Positions 46,696-58,000 of a DNA stretch of 64,000 nucleotides are shown here, one piece after another. The notes beneath the pieces were generated by a model that saw nothing but the letters and a program-made list of their open reading frames with translations, did not search any database and was not told where the DNA came from. Position 1 is the first letter of the stretch; the number at the start of each line of letters is the position of its first letter. The DNA is taken from assembly GCF_029227915.1 (NCBI RefSeq), contig NC_079879.1, positions 34,104,501 through 34,168,500 of the forward strand. The letters run 5' to 3'. Origin of the DNA: Hydractinia symbiolongicarpus (taxonomy: Eukaryota; Cnidaria; Hydrozoa; Anthoathecata; Hydractiniidae). Position numbers and translations under genes: made by a program.

Positions 46696-47449
46696 TATTA
46701 AAAAGCAACAGAAATAGAAAAAATTTTTGTGCTAAACGGTAGCACAGTTCGCATCAAACTTTTTCAAGACAACACAACTCGCAACAAATTTTTAAAGACA
46801 AAATTTGTCACACTAGTCTAGTCACACTTTTTTTAGAACTTTGTATCACTTAACAATCTAAATCAAATTAATAAAACTTTGTCCTGCATATTTGAGAGAA
46901 ACTGGTAAGCTTCTTAACATTTAGCTAATAATTTATATAGTGATTTAACATTTAATCTAGTTTTACCATATGAACATTCAAATATAAGTACAATCTTCAT
47001 TCATTTACACAGTAAATGACTAAAATGCAAAAAATATGGAGAGTAAACTGCTTGTAGAAGAAATTAAAAGGTATGATGCATAGACAAATATGTATTTTTT
47101 AAAACAAAAAATTAAGCGTAGCTAAAACAAATGTAACCCATTTGCTACATGTTGTATTTTCCTCCTCCTACCCACAAGAAACCGTTAAAAATCACTTAAA
47201 TTACTACAAAAACTCTGTATGTCTGCCTCTTACAGGCAAAGTAGATGTGTATATTTTCCTTTGATGTAACCGAAAAAGACTTTCTTATTTGTTATTTGCC
47301 TAGATGACACGACATCAATGCATTTAGATTGACGTCAACTCATTAAATGAGAATAGTGAAGTCATTACAGCGCCTGATGTTTGGAAAGGGCTGGAAATAA
47401 CTGACTTCATTGCCTGCGATCACACCCAGGACCAAAAACAACTAATTTC

Positions 47450-47650
47450 TAAAAGATTGGTTAACCCAACCGCTTCAGAACAGACTTTACCCAAGCCATG
47501 CGAGGGAAATTGGGGAGATGGCTCACTGTGTGGTCAGTTGGACGTTGCCGGGAGTGGTCTAGTAGAGTGTGGGCGCTACTTGTATCTGCGTAGCTCAGAA
47601 CGAGCATTAAATAAACTAGGACTCTCCATCTAAGACATGGCCCCTCCTTT
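47450..47650 (+). mobile_element. SINE-like repeat with conserved core, copy 1
   Basis: Contains CCCAAGCCATGCGAGGGAAA at about 47490-47510, a core shared with copies near 48150 (inverted) and 49350. A second shared segment, GAGCATTAAATAAACTA (about 47600), recurs inverted near 48040-48055. Boundaries are approximate. Confidence 0.55.
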
Positions 47651-47774
47651 AAATAATAGATAGGGTATATCCCTTGATATTTGTGAGGCTAGCCATGTAA
47701 AATATACACATCTATAGCAAAGTATACTTTACTGTAAACTTCTGAATTTAATTTGCAACTGTAAGAGTATTCAT

Positions 47775-47868
47775 GCCATGTTGGTCTAATGGCTATGACA
47801 CTCTTGCAAATAAAAGATTTAGGTTCGAATCCTGGACAGGGCTAGGAAAAACAATTATCTTACACCTT
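47775..47868 (+). mobile_element. tRNA-derived SINE, copy 2
   Basis: Shares TTGGTCTAATGGCTATGACA, the T-arm GGTTCGAATCCTGGACAGG and the ATTATCTT tail with 10514-10610. Its acceptor 5' strand is GCCATGT, one mismatch from pairing, so it is more decayed. It sits between two members of the other SINE-like family. Confidence 0.65.
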
Positions 47869-48009
47869 TAGCTATATAGTAGCTATCTATGTTTGAGGGC
47901 AAAACAAAATGTAACAAAATGTAACAATATGTACTTAACCACAAAGTGCAATATTCAGGTTGGAAAGGGTTTTCACTTGCAAACCTACGGTACCCTGTCC
48001 TCTCCTCAC

Positions 48010-48170
48010 ACAAGGTAGGGATTATTAGATTATTTAATGCTCATTTTAAGCTACTTTACCAAACAACTCCCTGCAATATCCAGCGGGTCTCATATATAGA
48101 TAAGATAAGCTAAGATAAGATAAGATCTCCCTCCCAATTTCCCTACTAACATGGCTTGGGGTTAATCACT
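48010..48170 (-). mobile_element. SINE-like repeat with conserved core, copy 2 (inverted)
   Basis: CAATTTCCCTACTAACATGG then CTTGGGGTTAA on plus is the reverse complement of the core at 47490 and 49350. The segment TTATTTAATGCTCATTTT upstream pairs with the second shared segment of copy 1. Confidence 0.55.
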
Positions 48171-49236
48171 CGCCCATATCAATCGCTGCCCAAGGAAATC
48201 AAATCTTCTCATATCAGTATTATAGAATAAGTCACGACTGCTAGATAAGTTACTTAGTTCTAGCCATAGCTAGCTAGCTGGTGTTGCACACAACCACAAC
48301 AACACCACCTTTCCACCTCGACTGATTAGAAAGTACGAGCTGCCTCGATAATTCATGCCAGATCCATTAGGAAATAACAAAGAACGTGCAGGGTAGCAAG
48401 GAAAAAATCGATAATGGATCAGATGGTCTGATTTTACTTGTGGAACGTTTAAAATAATTTAATCCCACTGTCGTATTCAGGAAACATTTATAGATAGAAG
48501 TTTGTTCTTTAACCTATAGTAAGTATTACTCGCTTTTATTGGGACTAAATGTTAAACATTCAAAATGTTACCTATTATTTTTGTTCTATTCCCCCGAGTA
48601 TTTATTCCTCTACCAAACTATCGATTAAAGTCTATCGCGATACTCCCGATCGTGTTTAAATGGAGGGGTGATCACCACCCGGGCTGGTTGAAATGTGTAA
48701 ACAATTTGACCCGAAGCATTGTTGTTGTTGTTTTTTGTTAATGCAAAAGCTTTCGTTTAGAGAATTTTACCAGCGAGATTAAATAACTGGTTTGTTATGT
48801 ATATTAGGCTGTTAGTGGAAGAGATACCCTCTTTCTTTCTGTAAAGTATAATTTTCAAAGACTTGCCGCCCATAAGTATAAGGCTAGCGCTAATCCCAAA
48901 AAGAAAAAAAAAAGTTTAATTTACTATAGCTACCAGGCTTTCAATAGGTGGGGCTTACACACAATAGACCTTTTTAAAGTTGCATTTTCATTGCATTGGA
49001 AAGATTTGTTTTGTGGTTCTTACATCACCCTCTACTGACATTTCCATAGACCTTTTTGAATCCGTACATTTTTTGGGGTAACCCCTTTTGGATTTAAAAA
49101 GTGTGTGCAAAGCAAAAAGATGCAGGCACTAGGTGAAGTGAGTTACTTTTTAGTCTGTTTCTTTGCATAAAGGTATCATTACGACTTTATAGTAATATAT
49201 GTCAATCAGAAGATCCATTTATCCTCGTCTTTTTTA

Positions 49237-49440
49237 GGCGCAGCAGCTTGGTGGTTATAACTCGTACTTTGTGCGGGAGACCGGGGGTTTGATTCACCTT
49301 GACGGCAAATCAATATGGGCATGTGAATGTTACCATAGCCCCAGGTTAACCCAAGCCATGTGAGAGAAATTGTAGGGAGTTGTCTGGTTCCCAGATTGTT
49401 TCCAACCTTCCATATTCTCATCTTAAATGTTGTTGCAAGA
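49237..49440 (+). mobile_element. tRNA-derived SINE with conserved core, copy 3
   Basis: The head has RNA polymerase III box A-like TGGTGGTTATAACTC (49249 on) and box B-like GGGTTTGATTCAC (about 49285-49297). The body carries GGTTAACCCAAGCCATG (49344-49360) and GAGAGAAATTG, the core shared with the copies at 47.5 and 48.1 kb. This copy shows the whole layout: tRNA-like promoter plus core. Confidence 0.6.
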
Positions 49441-50796
49441 GGGTGCCGTTTTTACCACCAATCTCCAAAGCATTTTCTGGCAGTCAAAAAAACATGGTCT
49501 TATAAGCTATTATAAAGGTGTCAACTTGCCAGAAAACATCAGACAATTTTGACGTTATAAAAAACCAAAATTTCTCCTTAAAAAGCTCTTATTATATATA
49601 TATATATCAATAAAACAACCTACTTTCTGGTTGCAGTAAAGCACCAATGTTTCATCTCAGAACCATGGAAGAACCTAAAGTCACAAAACACAAGTCAAGA
49701 ATTGTGTGGCCAAACATGCCTTTTCTAGTGAAGGAGTGTTAATTATAATGATTTGTAAATACAGGACATCAAGTCTGAGGGTCCTGCACATAACTTTGAC
49801 AAAAATCATAATGAAGGATACTGCAATAAACTTTGGCAAAAATTATAATGAAGGATACTGCAATAATATTTAATATTTGTTGGCATAGAGTTACCAAAAG
49901 GGCTTTATTTAATACAATTTTAATACAAAGCATTTTTGCATTTCAGGTATAATTCGGGCAAGTTTGGAAATAATTTAGGTGAGTTCGGGTGTAGTTAGCT
50001 GTGATCCATCAAAGAAAGAAATTTTATTCAGAAAGTCACCCAAGATTGTCTGATATAATGATATAATTTTGGCAAGTTGGGGAAGTTTTCCCATTAAACA
50101 TTTGTTTTCCTTTTCACATATTACCTACGTTTGCTTGAGCCTCAAAGTGTCTTACACAGCAAAATTTAAAAATTGCACATATAAATTGAATATATATGTG
50201 ATGCACTATGCACTAAGTACAACAGTATATAGAATATAATCACAAGTTCATTAGAAGACATAGCAAATAATTAACAATGGCAATAATTCAAACACTTCAT
50301 TCAGGTCCTTTCGTCAGTAATGTGTAAATATTATTATTTTTTGTTGTAGATTGTTTATGCTGACATTTTGTTTATTTTTTGTTAACTTTACACTTTTTTA
50401 GTATATATATAACAATATTTATCTTTTGCTTGTTGTTGACAAGATTATGAAAATTAGAAACGCAAAGAGGAAGATGTTTCAATAAGGTGTTGTTGGTGAG
50501 AAAACAAGTTAAAGGTATGTTATACAGTACTGGAAAAATGTTATTTAACATCACGCTTCGCGTATCGCACTGCGATAGATGTTTTTTACTTTCAAATTAT
50601 ATTGCAATGCGTCTGTCTCGATATCATTCTCGAAGCTATCGAGGCCATTAACACTTTCTTAAATTGGAACTATTTTAAAAATAAAAGTTTATTCAACAAT
50701 GATTGCTGATGGTTAAATATAATTATACTTCCTTTGTGTTATATTTTTTAACTTATTCAAACAATCTAGGGTACACAGCTAATCGATAATCTTTAT

Positions 50797-51215
50797 TTTT
50801 TAGATCGCATTTTAAAAATTTAAGAACAAAAAGCGGTGATAGAAATGCTTTTTTAGGTCGCGTTTAAAAAATTAGAAATAAAGAGCGGAGATAGAAAAGC
50901 TTTTTGATATCACATTTTAAAAGTTTAAGAATGAAAAGCGGCGATAGAAATGCTTTTTTAGATCGCATTTTAAAAATTTAAGAATGAAGAATGGCGATAA
51001 AAAAGATTCATTAGATCGCGTTTTAAAAGTTTAAGAACGAAGAACGGCGATAGAGAAGTTTTTTTAGATCGCATTTTAAAAGTTTAAGAACGAAAAGCGG
51101 CGATAGAAAGGCTTCGTTAAATCGCATTTTAAAATTTAAGAACGAAGAATAGCAATAGTAAAGTATTTTGAGATCACATTTTAATAGTTTAAGAACGCAA
51201 AGCAGCGATAGAAAA
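50797..51215 (+). repeat. ~53-bp minisatellite array, free-standing
   Basis: About eight units of the MITE-associated minisatellite in the same orientation as at 37.6 kb. I could not find CAGTACAG-type ends flanking it, so it may belong to a different element or be an expanded remnant. Confidence 0.85.
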
Positions 51216-51833
51216 AAAAAACGTTAAAAAAGTAATGCGCTAGAATTACTAAATTAAATACGAAAGTTAAAAATTTCCTTATTAATTTTAAATAAAAAAA
51301 AAGATAAAGCAGATATTGATCGCGACACATCGAGACGGATTTTGTCATGATACTAGATTCTCGATAGATCGTGACATTTATTTTAATTGGTTCTTCTTAT
51401 TATAAACGTGGTACATCGCGTATTGAGGGAGTCCGCTTACGTTGCGCGCTCTATATGTTAAACAACCCAACAAACAAGCACTTACTTACTAAAGGATAAC
51501 ACCATACTTCAAAATTTTAGCCTATAAGTCGATGTGATGAAACACAAAAATAAGTTATCTTTAATTTAATTTTTGATGTGAAACACACATCATTTTTGTA
51601 TAGTAGGGTGTGATAATCAAGTGTATAAGGGGAGGATGTATCACATGCTACTTCATTTGCTGACAGCCAGATCTGAGTATTAGTCAGTGATAAAAACTTG
51701 CCCTCTGAAACACGATGATGTCGCAGGCTTAGACAGGATTAAAATCTCTGGCGTGCGGGCCATCACGCGCCAAAATCTTGTTGGCGTGTGCAACAGACCT
51801 TACGCCATAAAGTGAAGTTAGGCATGCGTAGTA

Positions 51834-53006
51834 CAGTACAGTCTGAATGTAATCTACTGCATACACCCTAATATCACACCTTTGCGTGGAGGACGGCAGT
51901 CGTTTGTTTTTTGTTATAATTAAACCCCTTGAGCGTTTTGCGAGTTTATATTTGCGTGTTAAAAAACAATGCGCTCACGGAGCAATTATATTTTTTCTAA
52001 TAGCGACATGCATTGTGTAAATGTATTGATATGCTATTCCCTTAAGTATTAGCGTGAAGTAATTAAATAATAAAAATCATTCGCGAAGTTTTATAATACA
52101 TTGCGCGAGAATGTATTGTTGATTTAATTACTTAAAAAAATTCCAGCGCGTTTAATCTAAGAAACATACGAGAAGCATTGTTCACAACTATTAAATGCCG
52201 CTTTTCGTTTTTAAACTTTTAAAATGCGATTTAAAAAAACATTTCTATCGCCGCTGTTCGTTTTAAAACTTTTATAATGCGATCTAAAAAATATTTCTAT
52301 CGCCGCTTTTCGTTTTAAAACTTTTAAAATGCGATCTAAAAAAACATTTCTATCACCGCTATTCATTTTTAAACTTTAAAATGCGATCTAAAAAAACATT
52401 TCTATCGCCGCTTTTCGTTTTTAAACTTTTAAAATCGATCTAAAAAAACATTTCTATCGCCGCTTTTCGATTTTAAACTTTTAAAAAGCGATCTAAAAAA
52501 CATTTCTATCGCCGCTTTTCGATTTTAAACTTTTAAAATGCGATCTAAAAAAACATTTCTATCGTCGCTATTCGTTTTTAAACTTTTAAAATGCGATCTA
52601 AAAAAACATATCTATCGCCACTGTTCAATTTTAAAGTTTTAAAATGCGATCTAAAAAAATATTTCTATCGCCACTATTAGTTTTTAAACTTTTAAAAAGC
52701 GATTTAAAAAAATATTTCATCGCCGCTTTTTGTTTTTAAACTTTTAAAATGTGATCAAAAAAAACATTTCTATTGCCGCTTTTCGTTTATAAACTTTTAA
52801 AATCCTATCTAAAAAAAACGCTTAATTACTGCAATTAAATAGATTGCTAAAATTGATCTTGCAACCTATTGTGATTAAACAATTGATCGCGGGGGTCATT
52901 GTTTATCAGCAAGGCAATTATTTTCTTAAAAAAACAAAAGCTATTGTTCTGTGTAACTATTCATGCGAGTTTCGCGTTCGCGGTAGATTACATTCAGACT
53001 GTACTG
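51834..53006 (+). mobile_element. MITE E3 (1.17 kb) carrying an internal minisatellite
   Basis: Starts CAGTACAGTCTGAATGTAAT and ends ATTACATTCAGACTGTACTG, flanked by TA (51832-51833 and 53007-53008). The unique left half matches the reverse complement of E1 at roughly 90% by eye. The right half is an expanded minisatellite array (52195-52820) with more units than in E1. It is the best-preserved member of the family in the window. It has no ORF. Confidence 0.88.
52195..52820 (-). repeat. ~53-bp minisatellite array within E3
   Basis: About twelve units in reverse orientation (TTTAAAATGCGATCT, CATTTCTATCGCCGC). E1 holds only about six, so the array has changed length since the copies separated. 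Confidence 0.92.
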
Positions 53007-53009
53007 TAC

Positions 53010-54055
53010 ATGCCTAAATGCATACGATTTTTCATCATTCAAAAACTGTACGGATTTTCTATATTTCAAAGACATGAATCTCTATTGCCTGGCCCCTTCG
53101 TTGTTGGCAACCAGGTCTTACACAAGAAATCCAGCCATGCGGTTCTTAACTAATGCGGAGGTGAATGCCAACGGAGCATGGATGAAGCAAGTCTGCAAAA
53201 CTGCTCTTACAGCCGGAACAGACACACATAATTATTTTCAAGCAAAAGCGACTTTACAAATAATATTACAAATAAACTTAAGAACTTTTTTGTTTTTATA
53301 TGCTTAAGTTTTCTTTAGCAACGGCATTTTTGCGATTTAATTGGCAGTTTTGTTTTTTAACGGCGCCTGACACATTTATTACTTGTAGTAAGTGTGATTA
53401 TGATTATCAAACTTCCATGATGGCACATGGCAGATAAAAACAAAACGAAATAGATGACTAACGAAGGTTAATTAAAAGAGACAGATTATATTTGAATTAT
53501 CTTATTTTGAGTTAAAAGATGGGAGGCGTGGCTACAGAAACATGCTTATTTTGTTTTATATGTTTAAAGGCTTTTGCAGTCTCCAATGTTTGGGGTTCAC
53601 TTATCGTCCCCACCTTTTAAGAACACGCCAAAGTACTTTCTAGGTGTGTGATCATCGTGCGGAGGCATTTATGCACGATAACACCATTCCTGTCCAAGCC
53701 TAATGTCGTAGTAAAATTGCTATAATGTTCTCAAATTTCTGTCCCATCAATCCTTTTTTTTCTTTTTATGTTATATATATTTTGTTTCTTTTAAGTTTTA
53801 TTAACTCATGGTTAAACCTAGGAAAGGTTTAATTTCCACCTCTCACACTTTTCTAGCTCAAACTGGTTTTAATCATGCAGTTAAAGCTTATTCTATACAG
53901 AGTCAACTTATCCACACTTTAAAAAAATATAAATTCATTTGTTGCAACTACATTAATGTCATTAAAAAGTGTATAGCTCAAGTTTGTCCATTGAAACAAT
54001 TTCCAATTACACTTTTGGCATTAAATCCTAATTCGATTTTTGTGCAAAACACTGT
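53010..54055. other. Region without a recognisable gene
   Basis: Short open frames at 53074-53307 and 53808-54059 have no recognisable family or supporting splice structure. The latter may be 5' debris of the LINE that follows. Confidence 0.5.
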
Positions 54056-54059
54056 ATAA

Positions 54060-54910
54060 CTTCTAAATAGGAATTACTATACACAATAGCAAAGTCTAAA
54101 GTCATGATTAGTAGCATTGCAGCCAAGTGTGACCTTGTAGTTGGAAAGTAGCCTTGTGGCGTTTGCAGGAAAGGGGTAGCTAGTAACTCAATTTTTTGTC
54201 AGACTTGAAAGCATTGGGTACAAAAGAAGTGCAGTAGTATTGGTGGAAGGTTAAGAGCTGACATTCAGTTTGTATGCAAGCGTTGCAAAGGTGAGATTAT
54301 AGAGAATGAAGTATTTTCAGCTATGTTGGGCAGTGAAGGGGGTGTTGGAAGAAGTCTTACTTGCAGGATAAGTTCTGCTTGGAAAAAGTTCAGAGAGTTA
54401 CTTCCTTTGTTGACTAGCAGAGTCTTGTCAATTGAGTTAAAAGGTAGATTGTATGAGGCCTGTGTAAGAAGTGTTATGTTGTACGGTAGTGAGACATGGG
54501 CAGTGAAGCAGGAAGATCTTGACCGTTTAGAAAGGAATGATATGAGAATGGTCAGGTGGATGTGTAACGCCAGTCTGAGAGACAGAAAGAATTCAGATGA
54601 GCTATGAAGCAGGCTAAGTATCCGTAGAATTAAAGATGTTATCCAGATAAAAAGATTGAATTGGCTGGGGCACTTAGAAAGAATGGAGGGGGATAATTGG
54701 GTAAGAAAGTGTAGAGACTTAATAGTTCCTGGGGCAAAGCCCAGAGGCAGACTGAGAAATACTTGGCAGGAAGTTATAAGGACAGACTTGATACAGAGAA
54801 AGTTGAGTTTAGATCTAACACGGTCTAGATCAGATTGGAAGAGGGTCATTAATATACCCCATCCAACCCATGCTAGCATGGAAAACGGACGTTAAGCCGA
54901 GGATGATGGA
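54060..54910 (+). mobile_element. Non-LTR retrotransposon (LINE) 3' fragment
   Basis: Frames 54323-54607 and 54656-54895 encode the end of a non-LTR reverse-transcriptase protein: GRLYEACVRSVMLYGSETWA, then RLNWLGHLERM and TWQEVIRTDLIQ, with a stop at 54605-54607 between them. Upstream (about 54130-54260) Cys-rich traces fit the zinc-finger-like region seen in such elements. The fragment ends in a GATGATG-rich tail. 5'-truncation is typical of LINE insertion. It lies just upstream of the INPP5B start. Confidence 0.85.
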
Positions 54911-55030
54911 TGATGATGAATGTGTGTGATTGGAGTCTTGTCAGCACCTAGTTGTAACACAAATTCAAAATGATACCTTATGTTGTTGTGTTTTTTAAAA
55001 AAGATATGGAAATCTTTTTTTTTTTAGATT

Positions 55031-58000
55031 ATGACTACGCAACTAAAAAAAGTTCAAAGCCTTCTTCGAAATGGCGAAACTTGCAAATATGTATCCTTTG
55101 AGGTGCCTTTAAGAGATGGTAGTGCACTATCGTTGTTGAGTTATTTTCTTTTCATTTTTTTTGACTTAATAGTTTTTATTAAATAATATTTAGCCAGTGT
55201 GTAGACCACCCTGCAAAAAATAACAAAAAACAACTCTGGAAAGATCAGTAATATTTTGAACATCAGGAACTATTTTTGTGAGATTACAAACTCAATACTT
55301 CTATGTATATTTGACGTTCACTTCCATAAGTATGTGACACTACTTTTGTAGTTTATGTGACACTACTTTTGTAGTTAACATGATGGATGGGTTGCTGTTC
55401 ATGGTGATAGTCCGAAATAAAATATTTATAGTGGTAAATAATCTGTATGTTTGCTGTCATTAGGCTCAGCTTGTTGAAGTTAAAAAGTAGTAAAAAATTC
55501 TTAACCGTGATATGTAGTGTCTTGAAGGCAGCCTGGTTTCTGGTTGGACCAGAACACCTCATCTTTTTGCAATTGTACGGTCTCAAGTAAATAACTATGG
55601 GTAAGCATATAATAAAACTTTTTTAAAAACTTTAATTGGTTGTGTAATATTTATTTACGCATGCAATACACTTTCATATGTTCTAGGTTACTTATTCTGT
55701 CACACCCTGGGATTGGTTCTAATGAAACCATTATTCGTCCAAAAAGTGCTATACCAATGGATGGAAACTTTCGATATCTCTTAAGTAAGTTGTTTGGTAT
55801 TGGATTTAAATTTTGTGTCATTTGACTAGTACGTACATGCCAATATCTAATGATTTTGTTTCTTTGTTATAGATAATAGTGGCACAAACTTCTCATCCTC
55901 AGGTATAGCTTAAAATTAGACTTTTATTGTGTTGTTTGTCTTTAGCCATCAAATATCAATTTTTTTCAATTTAAATATTAGTTGTTTTTTTCCAAAAAAA
56001 TGTGGATTTATGACAAAACTGTATCCTGAAAAATGAGAACTATATGAGGAAAAATGAGGAGCATATCTGCATTTTCACCGAAAACCTTGAGGCTTATTAA
56101 AATTAATATGTAAAGTGGCGCCGTAAGAAAGGGAAGTTTTTTTTTATGATTTCCACTATAGATATTCAACTACAGCTCACATCAGGTTCAAATACATACA
56201 CTGCTGAATTTGCATCTGGGTCTGCAATGCAAGATTTTATGTCAGTGTTAACGAGCATGTATAACGGTGAGATTATTATGCTTATTTTCTTCTTTGATAA
56301 GGTATGGATTATAAGTACTAATATGTAATTCTTTATGCAGTAGTTTATTTTTACTTTTTGTGTATGCATGGAAGTTTAGGATCCTAAAATTTTAAGTAAT
56401 GTAGTTTTTTTGTTGAAAAATTAAATTTCTTATTGTCTAGGTACGGGAATAAGCACGTCTTATGAATGGTTAAAAGCATATAATGGAGTTAATAATGACG
56501 CTGATAGTTCACAAGGTAAAATTGAAAGTCTTGTTTTAAAAGAAATTTCTGCAATGACAGTTGTCTGATGTTCCTAAATAGTGCAAGAGTATAGATTTTA
56601 AGAAATAAAATAAAATGTATATGTCATTATAAAAGAAATTGTGGTAATTGGTTTGCATTAATAACTTTTAGGGGAATGGCCGTGGAATGAAATAACAAAA
56701 CCTTCAGTTGCAGATTATACACCTATCGCGTGTAAGTTATTCCTCATGTATTAGCCAACAATGCTAAATCAGTTGACAATCATAATGTTTTCTACAGTTT
56801 CTGCAAATAAATTGTCATCTTGTATTTAGTAAATAATAAACATATTTTAAATATTGTAACGTAAGGTGAAAAACAACAGAAGCAAAATAATATATGCAAA
56901 AATACCTGCAATTGCCCTGAAAGTTTAGCATAGTATAAACAAGGAAATAAAATTATTTACTTATAGAACTTCTTTCCTTGCACGACATAGTGCATAGTCA
57001 TTTTGATCAGTATTTTGTCATACAGGGAAGCATTCTGTTGTACACATGGTTTTTAAACTATGAAAATCGTACACACCTACATAATGGTAGTATTTACTTT
57101 ATTCTTTTGTTAACATCTTGCTTTTATTGCTGAGTTTCTAGGTGAAGATCAGTGCAGGTATATGCTGATTAAACAAATGTAGTTTTCCTATATAAGTTTG
57201 TATTGTGTGCACACCTCTAGACATTTTAACTAACGTTCAGCTATTATTTTAAATTTGTGATAAAGAGCTCTGAAAAGTTTTTTTTAACACATTTCCTTAA
57301 CCTTTTAATAATCCTAATTTCAATCATGCATTGGTATTTATTATCACAATAAATAAAAAGTGCAAACTTCATTTATTTTGAGTTATTTAAATTCAATAAA
57401 TAATTTATATGCTGGTTCAAGGTTTATTATTTAAAATCTCTTTGTATTCATCTTTCACATCTTTTTCTTATTTTAATAATTTATCTGAAACATTTTCCAT
57501 GGGTGAAATCTTTTTGAAAAAAAATGGCAGATGATTCAGGGAAAAGGAGTCAATTTTTTCCCCAACAATATTAAGCTTTTATTTAATTAAGTTAGGTCTA
57601 AGTTTTTACATGTTTGTGAACACTTTCTTCTTATTTTCACTATTTTCTATTCATGCTTTATAACACCATTTTAAAGAATTTTCTTCTTTAAATTTTTATG
57701 TAAAGGAATTCATGAATAATTTCTAGCAAATATTCCTCATCTGTCAGTATTTACATGATCTCTGCTTGTTCTTATTGAAACATGTTGTTTTAAGGTTGAA
57801 TTTCTTTAATATTCCAGGTTTTTAAAACAAATTTCATACGCCACAGTTTATAATAAAAAACGTTTTGCTTTTATAAAAAAATTTCTTCTCAGGTTTGTTT
57901 ATGTCTGAGAATAATAGTTATAAATGTTTTCCACTCTGAAAAATTTATAGGGCTTCAATATTCAATTTATAGTTTTTTAATTCTTATAGTTTAATCCCTC

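Larger units (their letters stand above)
46700..50790. other. Non-coding region with SINE remnants
   Basis: No recognisable protein gene. It contains the SINE-like repeats listed separately, a short run of GATAA repeats near 48095-48125, and AT tracts. The rest is unassigned. Confidence 0.6.

Noticed and set aside
50550-51480. Transposon with inverted ends around the 50.8-kb array
   Set aside because: Sequences near 50540 and 51465 share only weak inverted similarity (TTTAACAT and CGCG-rich stretches), not enough to define ends.
54265-54879. 204-residue minus-strand ORF
   Set aside because: Antisense to the LINE reverse-transcriptase frames, which carry the recognisable motifs.
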